Positions 6,687 through 15,157 of a stretch of 37,103 nt of DNA are shown piece after piece. The notes beneath the pieces are model-generated. The model was not told where the DNA came from. It saw only the letters and a list, made by a program, of their open reading frames with translations, and made no database searches. Each line of letters begins with the position of its first letter. Position 1 is the first letter of the stretch. This stretch comes from Actinomycetota bacterium (GTDB lineage Bacteria > Actinomycetota > Acidimicrobiia > Acidimicrobiales > MedAcidi-G1). Position numbers and translations under genes: made by a program. Where the stretch lies: the NCBI GenBank assembly GCA_014381945.1, contig JACNKQ010000052.1, positions 1 through 37,103 on the forward strand. Direction: 5' to 3'.

Positions 6687-8128
6687 GCGCTTTCCTCGGA
6701 CAGGTCGCCCGCCCGCAGCGACACAACCGCCACGATCCCGGCGATCAGGATGATGACGGACGCCAGCCAGAGGGTCAGACGGACGCCGGGAACGTAGAGG
6801 TCCACACCGAACAACTCGATGCTCCGCTCCCAGAGCCGCTTGGAGAGCCGGTCGAGGGCCTCCTCGAGCAGTGGCCCGACGGCCAGGGCGAACAGCACAC
6901 AGGTGCGGACGAGCGTGTAGAGGGTCGCAAAGATCCGGCCACGCATATCGTCATCCACGGTTTCGTGGAGCAGCGTGAAGCCCAGCACATAGACGGTTCC
7001 GGCACAGAGGCCGATCCCGAAGACCATCGACACCGTGACGTGGATCCGGGTGAACGACGCAGATGCCGCCAGGAAGAACGCAGCGGCGACCAACGCCCAG
7101 GTGAAGATCCGGGTCTTGTTCAACCGCCGTTGGGCCAGCGAGACGAGGCCAACGCCGGTCGCAACGCCGAGCCCGAGGGCGGTGATGAAGTAGCCGTATC
7201 CCGACTCGCCGGCTGCGAGCAACTCGGTTGCGTAGATGGCACCGAGTGGAACGAGCATGCCGCCACCGATCAGCCCGGTGGCGAGGCCCATGTTGACGGT
7301 CCGCACGACCGGGTTCTGGAAGGCGAACCTCCAGCCCTCGCGCAGATCGTGGAACGGGTGGGCCATCTCCCGATCTTCGGAGCCGGCCGCCAGGCGTTCG
7401 GCCTCTGACCTGATGGGGAGTGGCAGCGTGAAGATCAGGAAGGCGGCTACGAGGAATGTGATCGAGTTGGCGTAGAACGCCAGGCCCTCCTCGTCGAGCC
7501 TGAGGTTGTCGGCCCACGACGAGCTGAACAGCGCCGTGGAGAGCCGGCCGAACACCACCATCAGGGCTGCACCCAGTGGAAACGTGCCATAGGCCGCCAC
7601 CACCGACAGGGAGTTGGCGGCGGTCAGGTTCTCCTCGCGCACCAGGTTCGGGACCGAGGCCTCCTTCGCCGGCGACCAGAGCATCGTGAACGCCTCGAGC
7701 ACCAGCGACGCAAGGACCAGGCCCCAGATCGTGTCGACGAACGGCAGCGAGACCATCACGAGGGCCCGGCTCACGTCGCAGGTCACCATCACCCGCTTGC
7801 GGTTCCAGCGATCGACCAGCACCCCGGCGATCGGCCCGAAGAAGAAGCCCGGAACTATGCGTGCCGCCAGGACCATGCTCAGGGCGGCGCCCTCGGATCC
7901 GGCACCGATCCGGATCGCCAGCAGGCTGATGGCGAGCAGGCCCAGCCAGTCGCCGGTTGCCGACACCACCTGTGCCAGCCAGAGGCGGAAGAACGCAGGG
8001 GAGCCGAAGACCCGGACGTGGAAGGCCTCGCGGAATACCCGCTCGGGCTCGGTCAGGTTCGACTGGACCTTCGACACCTTTCGCCTGCCGGGTTCCAGCG
8101 GGTTCGACCCACCGTCTTCGTCGTTCAC
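6683..8128 (-). CDS. MFS transporter (MFS_3/EntS-like)
   Basis: This is a 481-residue major facilitator protein, probably an exporter; the substrate is unknown. After a polar N-terminus of about 35 residues, SPAFFRLWLAQVVSATGDWLG starts helix 1. The loop 2-3 motif reads GPIAGVLVDRWNRKRVM, typical of the MFS_3 exporter group. About 12 hydrophobic segments follow, with a cytoplasmic loop around residues 235-265. The GTG at 8128 lacks a ribosome binding site but follows TAGAGT by 6 nt. The gene heads an overlapping operon with tmk and holB, an unusual partner for replication genes that may simply share the promoter. Confidence 0.88.
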   Translation of the reverse strand: MNDEDGGSNPLEPGRRKVSKVQSNLTEPERVFREAFHVRVFGSPAFFRLWLAQVVSATGDWLGLLAISLLAIRIGAGSEGAALSMVLAARIVPGFFFGPIAGVLVDRWNRKRVMVTCDVSRALVMVSLPFVDTIWGLVLASLVLEAFTMLWSPAKEASVPNLVREENLTAANSLSVVAAYGTFPLGAALMVVFGRLSTALFSSSWADNLRLDEEGLAFYANSITFLVAAFLIFTLPLPIRSEAERLAAGSEDREMAHPFHDLREGWRFAFQNPVVRTVNMGLATGLIGGGMLVPLGAIYATELLAAGESGYGYFITALGLGVATGVGLVSLAQRRLNKTRIFTWALVAAAFFLAASASFTRIHVTVSMVFGIGLCAGTVYVLGFTLLHETVDDDMRGRIFATLYTLVRTCVLFALAVGPLLEEALDRLSKRLWERSIELFGVDLYVPGVRLTLWLASVIILIAGIVAVVSLRAGDLSEESA

Positions 8129-8134
8129 GCCACC

Positions 8135-8140
8135 ACTCTA
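8135..8140 (-). promoter_or_regulatory. -10 element TAGAGT, leaderless start of the MFS-tmk-holB operon
   Basis: Minus-strand TAGAGT, 6 nt, then GTG at 8128. It lies in the 52-bp gap after topA, so the operon can be transcribed independently of topA. Confidence 0.5.
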
Positions 8141-8180
8141 CGGGAGGCTCCCGCTGCCCTCCCGGAAGCCGGTCGGCGGC

Positions 8181-11100
8181 TCAGGATCTGCGCCGCCGGG
8201 GCTTCCTGGCCGGACCCTTCGCCCTGCGCTCGGCAAGGAGTTCGGCGGCCCGTTCGTCGCTGATCTCCTCGACGGAATCTCCCCGACGCAACGAGGCGTT
8301 GGTCTCGCCGTCGGTGACGTAGGGCCCGTACTGCCCGTCCTTGAGCAGGATCGTCTTCCCGCTGTGCGGGTCGGTGCCGAGCTCGCGAAGAGGCGGCTTG
8401 GCCCTGGACCGCCCGTACTTCTTGGGCTGGGAAAGGATGACCAGGCACTCCTCGAGCGTGATCGTGAGCAACTGCTCCTCGTTGTCGAGGCTTCGGCTGT
8501 CGGACCCCTTCGTGAGGTAGGGACCGAACCTGCCGTTCTGCACGGTGACCTCGACCCCGTCGGCCGGATCGACGCCGACGGTACGCGGCAGGCTCAGCAA
8601 CTCGAGCGCCTGGTCGAGGGTGATGCGCTCGAGCGTCATCGTCTGGAACAGCGATGCGGTCCTGGGCTTGGGCTGGGACTCCAGGTCGGCGATCCGGTTC
8701 AACTCGGCGGCCACCTCGTCGATGGTCGCGAACTCGTCGAGCACGGTGAACAGGGCCTCGAGGTTGTCGAGACGGTCCTCCTCGTCGGCGGACCGCAACT
8801 CGTCGAGGTAGCCCGACGCCTCGAGGGTGGCCCGCAGGACCGTGGCAGCACCCTCACCTGCGCGGCCACGCATCTCCGTCCGCAGTTCGAGAAACGACCG
8901 GATGCCATTCTCGGCGGCCCTCGCCACGCCAGCTTCCCCGGCCTGTTCGAAGGCTGCGGCAAGGCCGATCCCGTGCTTCACGGCATAGGCGTCGAGGCGC
9001 TCGAAGGCGCCCTTGCCGACACCCCGCTTGGGGATGACGATGGCGCGTCGAACGGCCTCGTCGGCCGGTTCGGCGGCAATGGACCCTGCATAGGCGAGGG
9101 CGACTCGCAGTTCCTTCCGGTGGAGCGGAAGTGCCAGTAGGCGCCCCCCGGGAGACGACGGAGACGGCCACGTGGGGAACCGGCCCAGCGATACGTACGG
9201 CCCGAACTTTCCTGCCTTTGCGATCACCGGAAGACCGGTCTCAGGGTCGTCACCCAGCACCTGTTCGGTCGGAGTGTCGAGGAACTCGATCGCCCGTTGC
9301 ACGGTGAGCTCGTCGGGTGCGATGTCGTCGGGGATCGATGCAGTCCGCTCGCCTACCTCTACGTAGGCACCGAACTTGCCGTAACAGGCGATGACGGGCA
9401 CGCCTTCGTCTGTTGTACCCAGCGGCACGGTGCTCACGCCCTTGGGGTCGATGTCGCCCAGCCGTGTGGTGACCTTGGCCTTGAGGCCGATGTCCCCATC
9501 AGAACCGAAGTAGAACGCACTCAGCCATGGAACCGCCTCGGCTGTTCCGTTGGCGATCTCATCGAGGGCAGCCTCCATCGTGGCCGTGAAGTCGTAGTCG
9601 ATGAGCCGGGGGAAGTGCCGTTCGAGCAGCGTCGTCACGGCGAAGGCGCTGAGCGTCGGCACCAGCGCCGAACCCTTCCGCCAGACGTAGTCCCTGTTCT
9701 GGATGGTCTCCATGGTCGAGGCGTATGTGGACGGACGACCGACTCCGAGTTCCTCGAGTCGCTTCACCAGAGAGGCCTCGGTGAATCGGGCCGGGGGCTG
9801 TGTGGTGTGACCGTCGGCGGCGGCGTCTGCAACTGCGACAGCGTCGCCGGTCGCCAGTTCGGGGAGCACCGACTCCTGGTTGCCTTTGGCCGATGATCCG
9901 TCCCGGGCCTCTTCGGCGGACTCGACGTACACGCGGCGAAAGCCCTGGTGCGTGATCATGGTGCCGCTGGCACCCAGCAGGACCTGCCGTGTCCCCGCTT
10001 CGCCGGAGAAGCGCAGTTGCACGGTCTCCCCCACGGCGTCGGTCATCTGGGAGGCAACCGTGCGCTGCCAGATCATCTCGTAGACGCGGGCTTCGGTGGA
10101 GGGGAGCTCACCGGCGACCTCATCGGGGTGCCGGAAGCGGTCACCGGCCGGACGGATCGCCTCGTGGGCCTCCTGTGCGCTGCGCACCTTCTTTTCGTAT
10201 GTACGGGGGGCGTCGGGGAGGAAGGCCCGGCCGAACCGCTCGGCGACCTCCGCCCGAGCAACACGCTGTGCGGTGTCCGACAACGTCGTGCTGTCGGTCC
10301 GCATGTAGGTGATGTAGCCCTTCTGGTACAGGCCCTGGGCGGCGTGCATGGCGAGCGAGGATGACAGCCTGAGCCGACGTCCGGCCTCCTGCTGGAAGGT
10401 CGATGTGATGAACGGTGCGGCGGGGCGTCGCCTGTACGGCTTCGATTCGACCGAGGCGACCTCGACCGTGGCACCGTTCAGGCCGCCGGCCAGTTCGGTG
10501 GCCGTGGCCTCGTCGAGCACGACGACCTCGTTCTCGAGTCGGCCGTCGTCACCGAAGTCGCGGCCGGCTGCGACACGCCGTCCGTCGACCTCGACCAGGG
10601 ACGCTCCGAAGCTGGTGCCGTCACCTGCAGTGAGCGTCAGGTCCAGGTCCCAGTAACCGGCCGCCACGAAGGCCATGCGCTCACGTTCACGCCCGACCAC
10701 GATTCTCGTGGCGACGGACTGCACCCGCCCGGCCGAGAGGCCTGTGGTGATCTTGCGCCAGAGCACCGGCGAGATCTCGTATCCGTAGAGGCGGTCGAGG
10801 ATGCGGCGGGCCTCCTGGGCATCGACGAGCCGCCGGTCGATGTCACGGGTCTCCTGGAGGGCACGGGTGATCGCCCCCTTGGTGATCTCGTGGAACACCA
10901 TCCGCTTCACCGGTACCTTCGGGTTGAGCACCTCGAGAAGGTGCCAGGCGATCGCCTCACCCTCGCGGTCCTCGTCCGTTGCGAGGAACAGTTCGTCTGC
11001 GCCGGCGAGGAGCCGCTTGAGCTTGCTGACCTGGTCCTTCTTGCGCGAGCTGACGACATAGAGCGGCTTGAAGTCGCTGTCGACATCGATGCCGATCTTG

Positions 11101-11261
11101 GCCCATGGCTCGCCCCTGTAGGCAGCCGGAACAGGATCGTCCCGACTGGGCAGGTCGCGGATGTGGCCGATCGACGATTCGACCTTGTAGCCGTCGCCCA
11201 GGTAGCCGGCGATCGTCTCCGCCTTTGCGGGCGACTCGACGATCACGAGTGCGTAGCTCAT
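8181..11261 (-). CDS. topA: DNA topoisomerase I with a UvrD-like insertion in its C-terminal region
   Basis: This is a 1026-residue type IA topoisomerase that relaxes negative supercoils. The TOPRIM domain begins MSYALVIVESPAKAETIAGYL and includes DEDREGEAIAWHLL, and the nucleophile Y319 lies in GYITYMRTDST. The C-terminal region has FGPYV/FGAYV-type repeats (about four: CYGKFGAYVEVG, KAGKFGPYVSLG, NGRFGPYLTKG, DGQYGPYVTDG) and a basic tail RKPRRRRS, as in other actinobacterial TopA; no zinc fingers are seen. Between the second and third repeats, residues about 714-844 match the 2B subdomain of UvrD/PcrA helicases, including the PKRGVGKGA (GIG-type) motif, ASGYLDEL and RLDNLEAL. The start at 11261 gives the canonical N-terminus; a longer upstream frame has no such support. 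The gene follows nhaA by 46 bp. Confidence 0.95.
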   Translation of the reverse strand: MSYALVIVESPAKAETIAGYLGDGYKVESSIGHIRDLPSRDDPVPAAYRGEPWAKIGIDVDSDFKPLYVVSSRKKDQVSKLKRLLAGADELFLATDEDREGEAIAWHLLEVLNPKVPVKRMVFHEITKGAITRALQETRDIDRRLVDAQEARRILDRLYGYEISPVLWRKITTGLSAGRVQSVATRIVVGRERERMAFVAAGYWDLDLTLTAGDGTSFGASLVEVDGRRVAAGRDFGDDGRLENEVVVLDEATATELAGGLNGATVEVASVESKPYRRRPAAPFITSTFQQEAGRRLRLSSSLAMHAAQGLYQKGYITYMRTDSTTLSDTAQRVARAEVAERFGRAFLPDAPRTYEKKVRSAQEAHEAIRPAGDRFRHPDEVAGELPSTEARVYEMIWQRTVASQMTDAVGETVQLRFSGEAGTRQVLLGASGTMITHQGFRRVYVESAEEARDGSSAKGNQESVLPELATGDAVAVADAAADGHTTQPPARFTEASLVKRLEELGVGRPSTYASTMETIQNRDYVWRKGSALVPTLSAFAVTTLLERHFPRLIDYDFTATMEAALDEIANGTAEAVPWLSAFYFGSDGDIGLKAKVTTRLGDIDPKGVSTVPLGTTDEGVPVIACYGKFGAYVEVGERTASIPDDIAPDELTVQRAIEFLDTPTEQVLGDDPETGLPVIAKAGKFGPYVSLGRFPTWPSPSSPGGRLLALPLHRKELRVALAYAGSIAAEPADEAVRRAIVIPKRGVGKGAFERLDAYAVKHGIGLAAAFEQAGEAGVARAAENGIRSFLELRTEMRGRAGEGAATVLRATLEASGYLDELRSADEEDRLDNLEALFTVLDEFATIDEVAAELNRIADLESQPKPRTASLFQTMTLERITLDQALELLSLPRTVGVDPADGVEVTVQNGRFGPYLTKGSDSRSLDNEEQLLTITLEECLVILSQPKKYGRSRAKPPLRELGTDPHSGKTILLKDGQYGPYVTDGETNASLRRGDSVEEISDERAAELLAERRAKGPARKPRRRRS
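8730..9122 (-). other. Segment of topA encoding a UvrD/PcrA 2B-like module
   Basis: Residues 714-844 of TopA. The segment starts at HRKELRVALAY, equivalent to the helicase stretch xRKEIRDALAYLR, and runs through PADEAVRRAIVIPKRGVG and ASGYLDELR to RLDNLEALFTVLDEF. It lacks the helicase ATPase motifs. The flanking TopA sequence (KFGPYVSLG before, PRTASLFQTMTLERITLDQA after) would otherwise be close to contiguous. Confidence 0.8.
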
Positions 11262-11307
11262 GTGGCGGGCCCCGGTGTCGGCACCATTCCCGATGCGGTC
11301 ATGCCTG

Positions 11308-12684
11308 TCATGCCCCCGGTGGCGGGCTGTCGACGTCGGCGGCGGGCTGGATGTCCGCCGGCCTGCACCTGTAGAGGACAACGGCTCCGATGATGGCGGC
11401 AACGACCGAGGCGACCAGGACGCCGATCTTTGCCTCGTCCTGGAGCATGCCGGTGTCGTAGGCGAGGCCCGTGATGAACAGCGAGACCGTGAAGCCGATG
11501 CCGGCAATGGCGGAGATGCCCACGATGTGGCGTGGGGCAGCACCGGCGGGCAGTGAGCAGATGCCCAGGCGGACGGCAAGCAGGGTGAACACGGAGACGC
11601 CGACTATCTTGCCGACCACCAGGCCGAACACCACCCCGAGCGTCACCGCCGAACCCATGGCCCCGGCCAGCAGGTCACCGTTGACCTCGATGCCTGCATT
11701 CGCCAGGGCGAACACGGGGATGATGACGAGGCTCGTCAACGGATGTAGCAGGTGGCCGATTCGTTCGGCGATCGACACCGATTCGCCGAGCATGAACCCT
11801 GCCCTACGCACCGAGTTGGCGTCGACCTCACCGTCGATGATCGGCTGCACCGCCCTGCCGACATGGTCCGGACCGGTCAACGGTTCGGCGGGTGCCAGGA
11901 GACCCATCGCCACACCGGCGAGGGTGGCATGGATGCCGGACTCGAACGTCGCATACCAGAGGATGACCCCCAGCCCAACGTAGATCGGAACGTACCTCAC
12001 CCCCAACTTCTTCAGCAGGCGAGCGCTGATGAGGACAGCTGCGACCAGGAACAGCCATTCGGTGGCGAGATCGTTTGTGTAGAAGACGGCGATCACGATG
12101 ATGGCGCCGATGTCGTCGACGATCGCAAGGGTCAGGAGGAACACCTTCAGCGGCGTCGACACCCGGCTGCCGAGAAGCGACAGGACTCCGACGGCGAAGG
12201 CGATGTCGGTTGCCATGGGGATGCCCCAACCGGAGGCGGCCTCGCCACCCGGGTTGAAGGCGAAGAAGACGAGGGCGGGCACGACCATCCCCCCGAAAGC
12301 CGCCACGGCAGGAAGAAGCGCGGCCCGTCGTTCACGCAACTCGCCCGCGACCAGTTCCCGCTTGATTTCGAGCCCGACCACGAAGAAGAACAGCACCATC
12401 AGGACGTCGTTGACGAAGTCGACGAGCGTCAACGGGCTGCCGTTGTGTTCGAGCGAGAACCAGCCGCCCACCGAGAACTCGATCTCGGAATGCCAGAAGT
12501 CCGCATAGCTGCCCGACCAGGGGGAGTTGGCCCACACGAGGGCGACAACCGTCGCCGCCACGAGAACGATGCCCGCTGCCGCCTCGATCCCGAGGAAGCG
12601 CAGCATCGGCCGCCCGATGGCCCGCGCCAGGGGACGGTCGCTGCCGAGCCAGGTCAGCGTGGAAGGGGGTGTGCGTTGGGCCAT
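11308..12684 (-). CDS. nhaA: Na+/H+ antiporter NhaA
   Basis: This is a 458-residue inner-membrane sodium/proton antiporter that expels Na+ and controls pH. It shows the family helices FFFVVGLEIKRELVAGEL, GWGIPMATDIAFAVGVLSLLG and FLLTLAIVDDIGAIIVIAVFYT. The DIAF and adjacent VDD aspartates are the ion-binding pair. The length is slightly greater than E. coli NhaA because of N- and C-terminal tails. The start is uncertain: a TTG at 12711 would add nine residues, and I prefer the ATG at 12684, though neither has a good ribosome binding site. It lies 71 bp downstream of the RsbW-like gene on the same strand. Confidence 0.94.
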   Translation of the reverse strand: MAQRTPPSTLTWLGSDRPLARAIGRPMLRFLGIEAAAGIVLVAATVVALVWANSPWSGSYADFWHSEIEFSVGGWFSLEHNGSPLTLVDFVNDVLMVLFFFVVGLEIKRELVAGELRERRAALLPAVAAFGGMVVPALVFFAFNPGGEAASGWGIPMATDIAFAVGVLSLLGSRVSTPLKVFLLTLAIVDDIGAIIVIAVFYTNDLATEWLFLVAAVLISARLLKKLGVRYVPIYVGLGVILWYATFESGIHATLAGVAMGLLAPAEPLTGPDHVGRAVQPIIDGEVDANSVRRAGFMLGESVSIAERIGHLLHPLTSLVIIPVFALANAGIEVNGDLLAGAMGSAVTLGVVFGLVVGKIVGVSVFTLLAVRLGICSLPAGAAPRHIVGISAIAGIGFTVSLFITGLAYDTGMLQDEAKIGVLVASVVAAIIGAVVLYRCRPADIQPAADVDSPPPGA

Positions 12685-12755
12685 GCGTGGTTTCGGGTCT
12701 GTTGGGGCCAATGGGCGTCGGGCACCGTAGTGGTCATGGCGCGTCGTGCCACCGA

Positions 12756-13256
12756 TCAGGTTTCTTGGTCTGTTCCGGCGAAGCGGACGACGAGGCGCAC
12801 GGCGGTGCCGTCGGCACTGGTTTCGATGGTTGCCTCATCGGCCAGTCGACGCATCAGCGAGAGGCCCAGGCCCGACTCGTATTCGAGTCGCTCGGGGGAT
12901 TCGACGTCGGGAAGGACACGGACCCCGTCGAGGTCGAAGCCCTCGCCACGGTCGGTCACCTCGATCTCCATCTGTTCGGCCGCCAGGTTGCAGCGAACGA
13001 GAACCCGGTCATCGACACCCGAAATGGCCTGGGCCTCGATGGCGTTGGTCACCGCCTCGGAGACCGCCAGGCGCAGGTCGGCGATCCGTTCGGCGTCGAG
13101 GCCCGAATCGACCGCCGCCGTTTCGCCGACGACCGTGCGGACCAGTTGCAGGTATTCGGGCCGCGCCGGGATCAGGAGCTCGACAACTCCCTTCACGTTC
13201 GCGCCCTTCACGTTCGCGCCCTTCACGTTCGCGCCCTTCACGTTCGCGCCCTTCAC
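12756..13256 (-). CDS. RsbW-like anti-sigma factor / serine kinase with an N-terminal repeat
   Basis: This is a 166-residue GHKL-fold protein of the RsbW/SpoIIAB type, expected to bind a sigma factor and to phosphorylate a STAS antagonist. The ATP fold is visible: DLRLAVSEAVTNAIEA (N box), EVTDRGEGFD and YESGLGLSLMRRLADE (G boxes). The first 20 residues are four copies of VKGAN encoded by a 15-bp tandem repeat; the conserved protein begins at VVELLIPARPEYLQLVR. The first GTG overlaps the STAS stop codon (GTGA, 13253-13256), but each repeat supplies another in-frame GTG. The gene pair with the STAS protein is a classical partner-switching module. The target sigma factor is not known. Confidence 0.88.
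   Translation of the reverse strand: MKGANVKGANVKGANVKGANVKGVVELLIPARPEYLQLVRTVVGETAAVDSGLDAERIADLRLAVSEAVTNAIEAQAISGVDDRVLVRCNLAAEQMEIEVTDRGEGFDLDGVRVLPDVESPERLEYESGLGLSLMRRLADEATIETSADGTAVRLVVRFAGTDQET
13191..13256 (-). repeat. 15-bp tandem repeat (4.4 copies) at the start of the rsbW-like gene
   Basis: Four perfect copies of the 15-bp unit (plus strand CTTCACGTTCGCGCC) lie at 13191-13250, plus a partial copy at 13251-13256. The unit length is five codons, so copy-number change keeps the frame and adds or removes VKGAN and one GTG codon. Confidence 0.95.
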
Positions 13257-13594
13257 GCCGATGCACCCATGGCTGCGTCCACGGACTCATGGAGTTCGAA
13301 CACCCGGTCCAGGTCGCACATCTCGAATACACGCTGCAACCTGGGTTCGGGGCACACCAGGACCAGGTCACCGTCGTGGCTCCGGGTCCTTCGCAGGGAT
13401 CCGATTACCGCTCCCAGGCCCGTCGAGTCGATGAAGTCGACGGCGGTCAGGTCGAGGACGAGCCGGGAGTCGCCGGCAGCGACCATCTGAGCCACCTCCC
13501 TGCGGAGCTCGGGTGCACCGGCCATGTCGAGGTCGCCACAGAGGACGAGAACCGACCACGGGTCCCGCGGGATCCGATGGAACTCGAGGTGCAC
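13253..13594 (-). CDS. STAS-domain anti-sigma factor antagonist (RsbV/SpoIIAA type)
   Basis: This is a 113-residue STAS protein that, unphosphorylated, would bind the RsbW-like kinase and free its sigma factor. The key motif is DFIDSTGLGAVIG, in which the Ser of DST is the usual phosphorylation site. The GTG at 13594 is chosen over an upstream GTG at 13621 because GGAGGA lies 6 nt before it. The stop overlaps the kinase start by 4 nt. The gene sits directly behind the tad operon on the same strand, which may link pilus expression to the partner switch. That link is inference. Confidence 0.9.
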   Translation of the reverse strand: MHLEFHRIPRDPWSVLVLCGDLDMAGAPELRREVAQMVAAGDSRLVLDLTAVDFIDSTGLGAVIGSLRRTRSHDGDLVLVCPEPRLQRVFEMCDLDRVFELHESVDAAMGASA

Positions 13595-13638
13595 GTGGAT
13601 TCCTCCGCCTCTGTACGGCACGATGGTCGACGCCCACG

Positions 13639-14085
13639 CTACCGAACGGGCGCTCTCGCCTGTGGCACGCCTGCCGAGTTCACGCCTCTCGATGAACGGG
13701 CCCGGGGCAGGTCGACGGCCTCGCGGCGCATCGTTGCAAATGCCGAGACGGGGACCTCGGGGAGGAGCGCCCCCACCAGCGGCACATCCGTCGGATCCCT
13801 GTAGGTGACCGTGACGGTGACGAGGTCTCCGTCGATGCGACGACCGACCTCGGTTGCGCCCGGCAGCAGCCCCGACGAGCCCACCACTGCCTCCCGAATC
13901 CGGCCCGGGTCACCGCCCACCGCAGCAACCCTGACGCCCTCCCGGGCTGCGTGGTGGACGAGCACGAGGCTGCGCACCACGAAACCAACCTGAACCAGGA
14001 AGAGGGCGAGAATGACCAGCACGGGTACGACCAGCACGAGTTCGACCGTCGCCTGGCCCCGCTCGCCGTGGGGCCGGAGCCGCAC
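13639..14085 (-). CDS. tadE: TadE-like pseudopilin
   Basis: This is a 148-residue minor pilin-like protein of the Flp pilus system. It has a short basic N-terminus and then RGQATVELVLVVPVLVILALFLVQVGFVV, the TadE signature: the Glu 5 residues after the cleavable Gly, followed by a single membrane helix. The C-terminal part is a small soluble domain (GDLVTVTVTYRDP). The GTG at 14085 begins immediately after the flp TAG. As in other TadE proteins, prepilin peptidase cleavage after G10 is expected, but no peptidase gene is present in this window. Confidence 0.88.
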   Translation of the reverse strand: MRLRPHGERGQATVELVLVVPVLVILALFLVQVGFVVRSLVLVHHAAREGVRVAAVGGDPGRIREAVVGSSGLLPGATEVGRRIDGDLVTVTVTYRDPTDVPLVGALLPEVPVSAFATMRREAVDLPRARSSRGVNSAGVPQARAPVR

Positions 14086-14313
14086 CTATCCGACCTTGCT
14101 GATGAGCGAGTTCAGGACACGGTCGAACAACCGCGTGACGCGGTCGGTCCCGGTGGCCCAGCTGGTGACGAGGATGGCGATGGTTGCTGCGCCGAGGATC
14201 AGGAGGACGTATTCGGCGGTGGTTTGACCGCGGTCGTCGAGGACACGGTCGCTCAGCGAAGCAAGTCGGCAGTGGATGGGAACCACGACCCATCGCAGGA
14301 TGGCTCGTTGCAT
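14086..14313 (-). CDS. flp: Flp-type major pilin precursor
   Basis: This is a 75-residue type IVb prepilin. The processing site reads G29|QTTAEYVLLILGAATIAILV, with the conserved Glu-Tyr at mature positions 5-6 and the single hydrophobic helix. The mature protein would be only about 46 residues, normal for Flp. The leader is long (29 residues) and basic. The ATG at 14313 has a strong GGGAGG about 5 nt upstream, stronger than the other genes of the operon and consistent with the high output a major pilin needs. Confidence 0.88.
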   Translation of the reverse strand: MQRAILRWVVVPIHCRLASLSDRVLDDRGQTTAEYVLLILGAATIAILVTSWATGTDRVTRLFDRVLNSLISKVG

Positions 14314-14383
14314 GGACACCTCCCGGTGCTGGATGACGGAGGCGGCAGGGCCGCTAGCTGGGGGAACAGGGAAGGCACCGGCC

Positions 14384-15157
14384 TCAGAGGCCCACCTCGA
14401 GGTTGCCGAGGGCGTCGAGCACCATCGGTACGACCGACAACAGGATGAAGGCGGGCATGACACACAGGGCGAGGGGAAACAACATCAGGACCGGCACCTT
14501 CCTGGCCCGGGTTTCGGCCCGACGACGGGCGGTGGCCCTGAGGTCGACGGCCGCCGCCTCGAGGGCGGGACCTATGGGTGCGCCGAGCCGGAGCGACCCG
14601 ATCAGCGCCGATATCAGCGGGCGGCCCGGCTCACCGAGGAGCGAACGCAGCCCGTCGACCTCCTGAGCCAGGGGCGCCCCCCGGTCCGACCGGTCGAGCG
14701 CTTCGCGCAGTGCCATCGAAACCGGCCCCTGGCCACGTGCGGCGGCCTCCTCGAGGGCGTTGCCTACCGGGAGCCCGGCGACCACGCCCATTCGGATGAG
14801 CCCGACGACCCACGGCAACTCCGCCAGGACCGCCCGATCACGTCGAAGCCGGGCCCTCCGCCGGCGGAGCAGCGGGTAGGCACCGACCAGCGACCCCGCC
14901 ACGACTGCCGGAACGGGATGCACGACGAGCGCCCCGAATGCGACAAGGCAGGCCGCTCCCACGCGCTTGTCGGCGGTCGGGTTGTCGGACGCACCGCGCC
15001 GTATCAGCCGGCCTAGCCGGGTGACGGGATCCACCTGCGGGGACCGAGGCCCGACAGTCAGCGTCGTGGACGGCAGCGGCCGCCGGGACGGGACGGCCCC
15101 GACCCTCGCCGCAACGACAAGCACGCCCACGGCCCAGGTCACAGCGACGAGGCCCAT
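14384..15157 (-). CDS. tadC: TadC-like pilus assembly membrane protein (T2SS F domain)
   Basis: This 257-residue inner-membrane platform protein of the Tad system has an N-terminal membrane segment, a basic cytoplasmic stretch (RRRRARLRRDRAVLAELPWVVGLI) and the T2SSF fold (ARGQGPVSMALREALD, GAPLAQEVDGLRSLL). It ends with a hydrophobic pair at KVPVLMLFPLALCVMPAFILLSVV, typical of TadC. The ATG at 15157 overlaps the TadB stop as TGATG, so the two are coupled. A longer upstream frame exists but would overlap tadB further. Confidence 0.9.
   Translation of the reverse strand: MGLVAVTWAVGVLVVAARVGAVPSRRPLPSTTLTVGPRSPQVDPVTRLGRLIRRGASDNPTADKRVGAACLVAFGALVVHPVPAVVAGSLVGAYPLLRRRRARLRRDRAVLAELPWVVGLIRMGVVAGLPVGNALEEAAARGQGPVSMALREALDRSDRGAPLAQEVDGLRSLLGEPGRPLISALIGSLRLGAPIGPALEAAAVDLRATARRRAETRARKVPVLMLFPLALCVMPAFILLSVVPMVLDALGNLEVGL

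Noticed and set aside
7614-9140. 508-codon plus-strand frame opposite the MFS and topA genes
   Set aside because: Spans two real genes and their gap, with no protein features. Shadow frame.
8181-11261. topA read as a chimeric assembly of topA and a helicase gene
   Set aside because: Not fully excluded, but the frame is continuous, TopA sequence resumes correctly after the insertion, and no other helicase sequence (ATPase motifs) is present.
13191-13256. Possible CRISPR array
   Set aside because: The 15-bp units are directly adjacent without spacers and lie within a coding frame.
11752-13434. 560-codon plus-strand frame containing FTFAP repeats
   Set aside because: The repeats are the complement of the rsbW tandem repeat; the frame runs across nhaA, rsbW and STAS and is a shadow.
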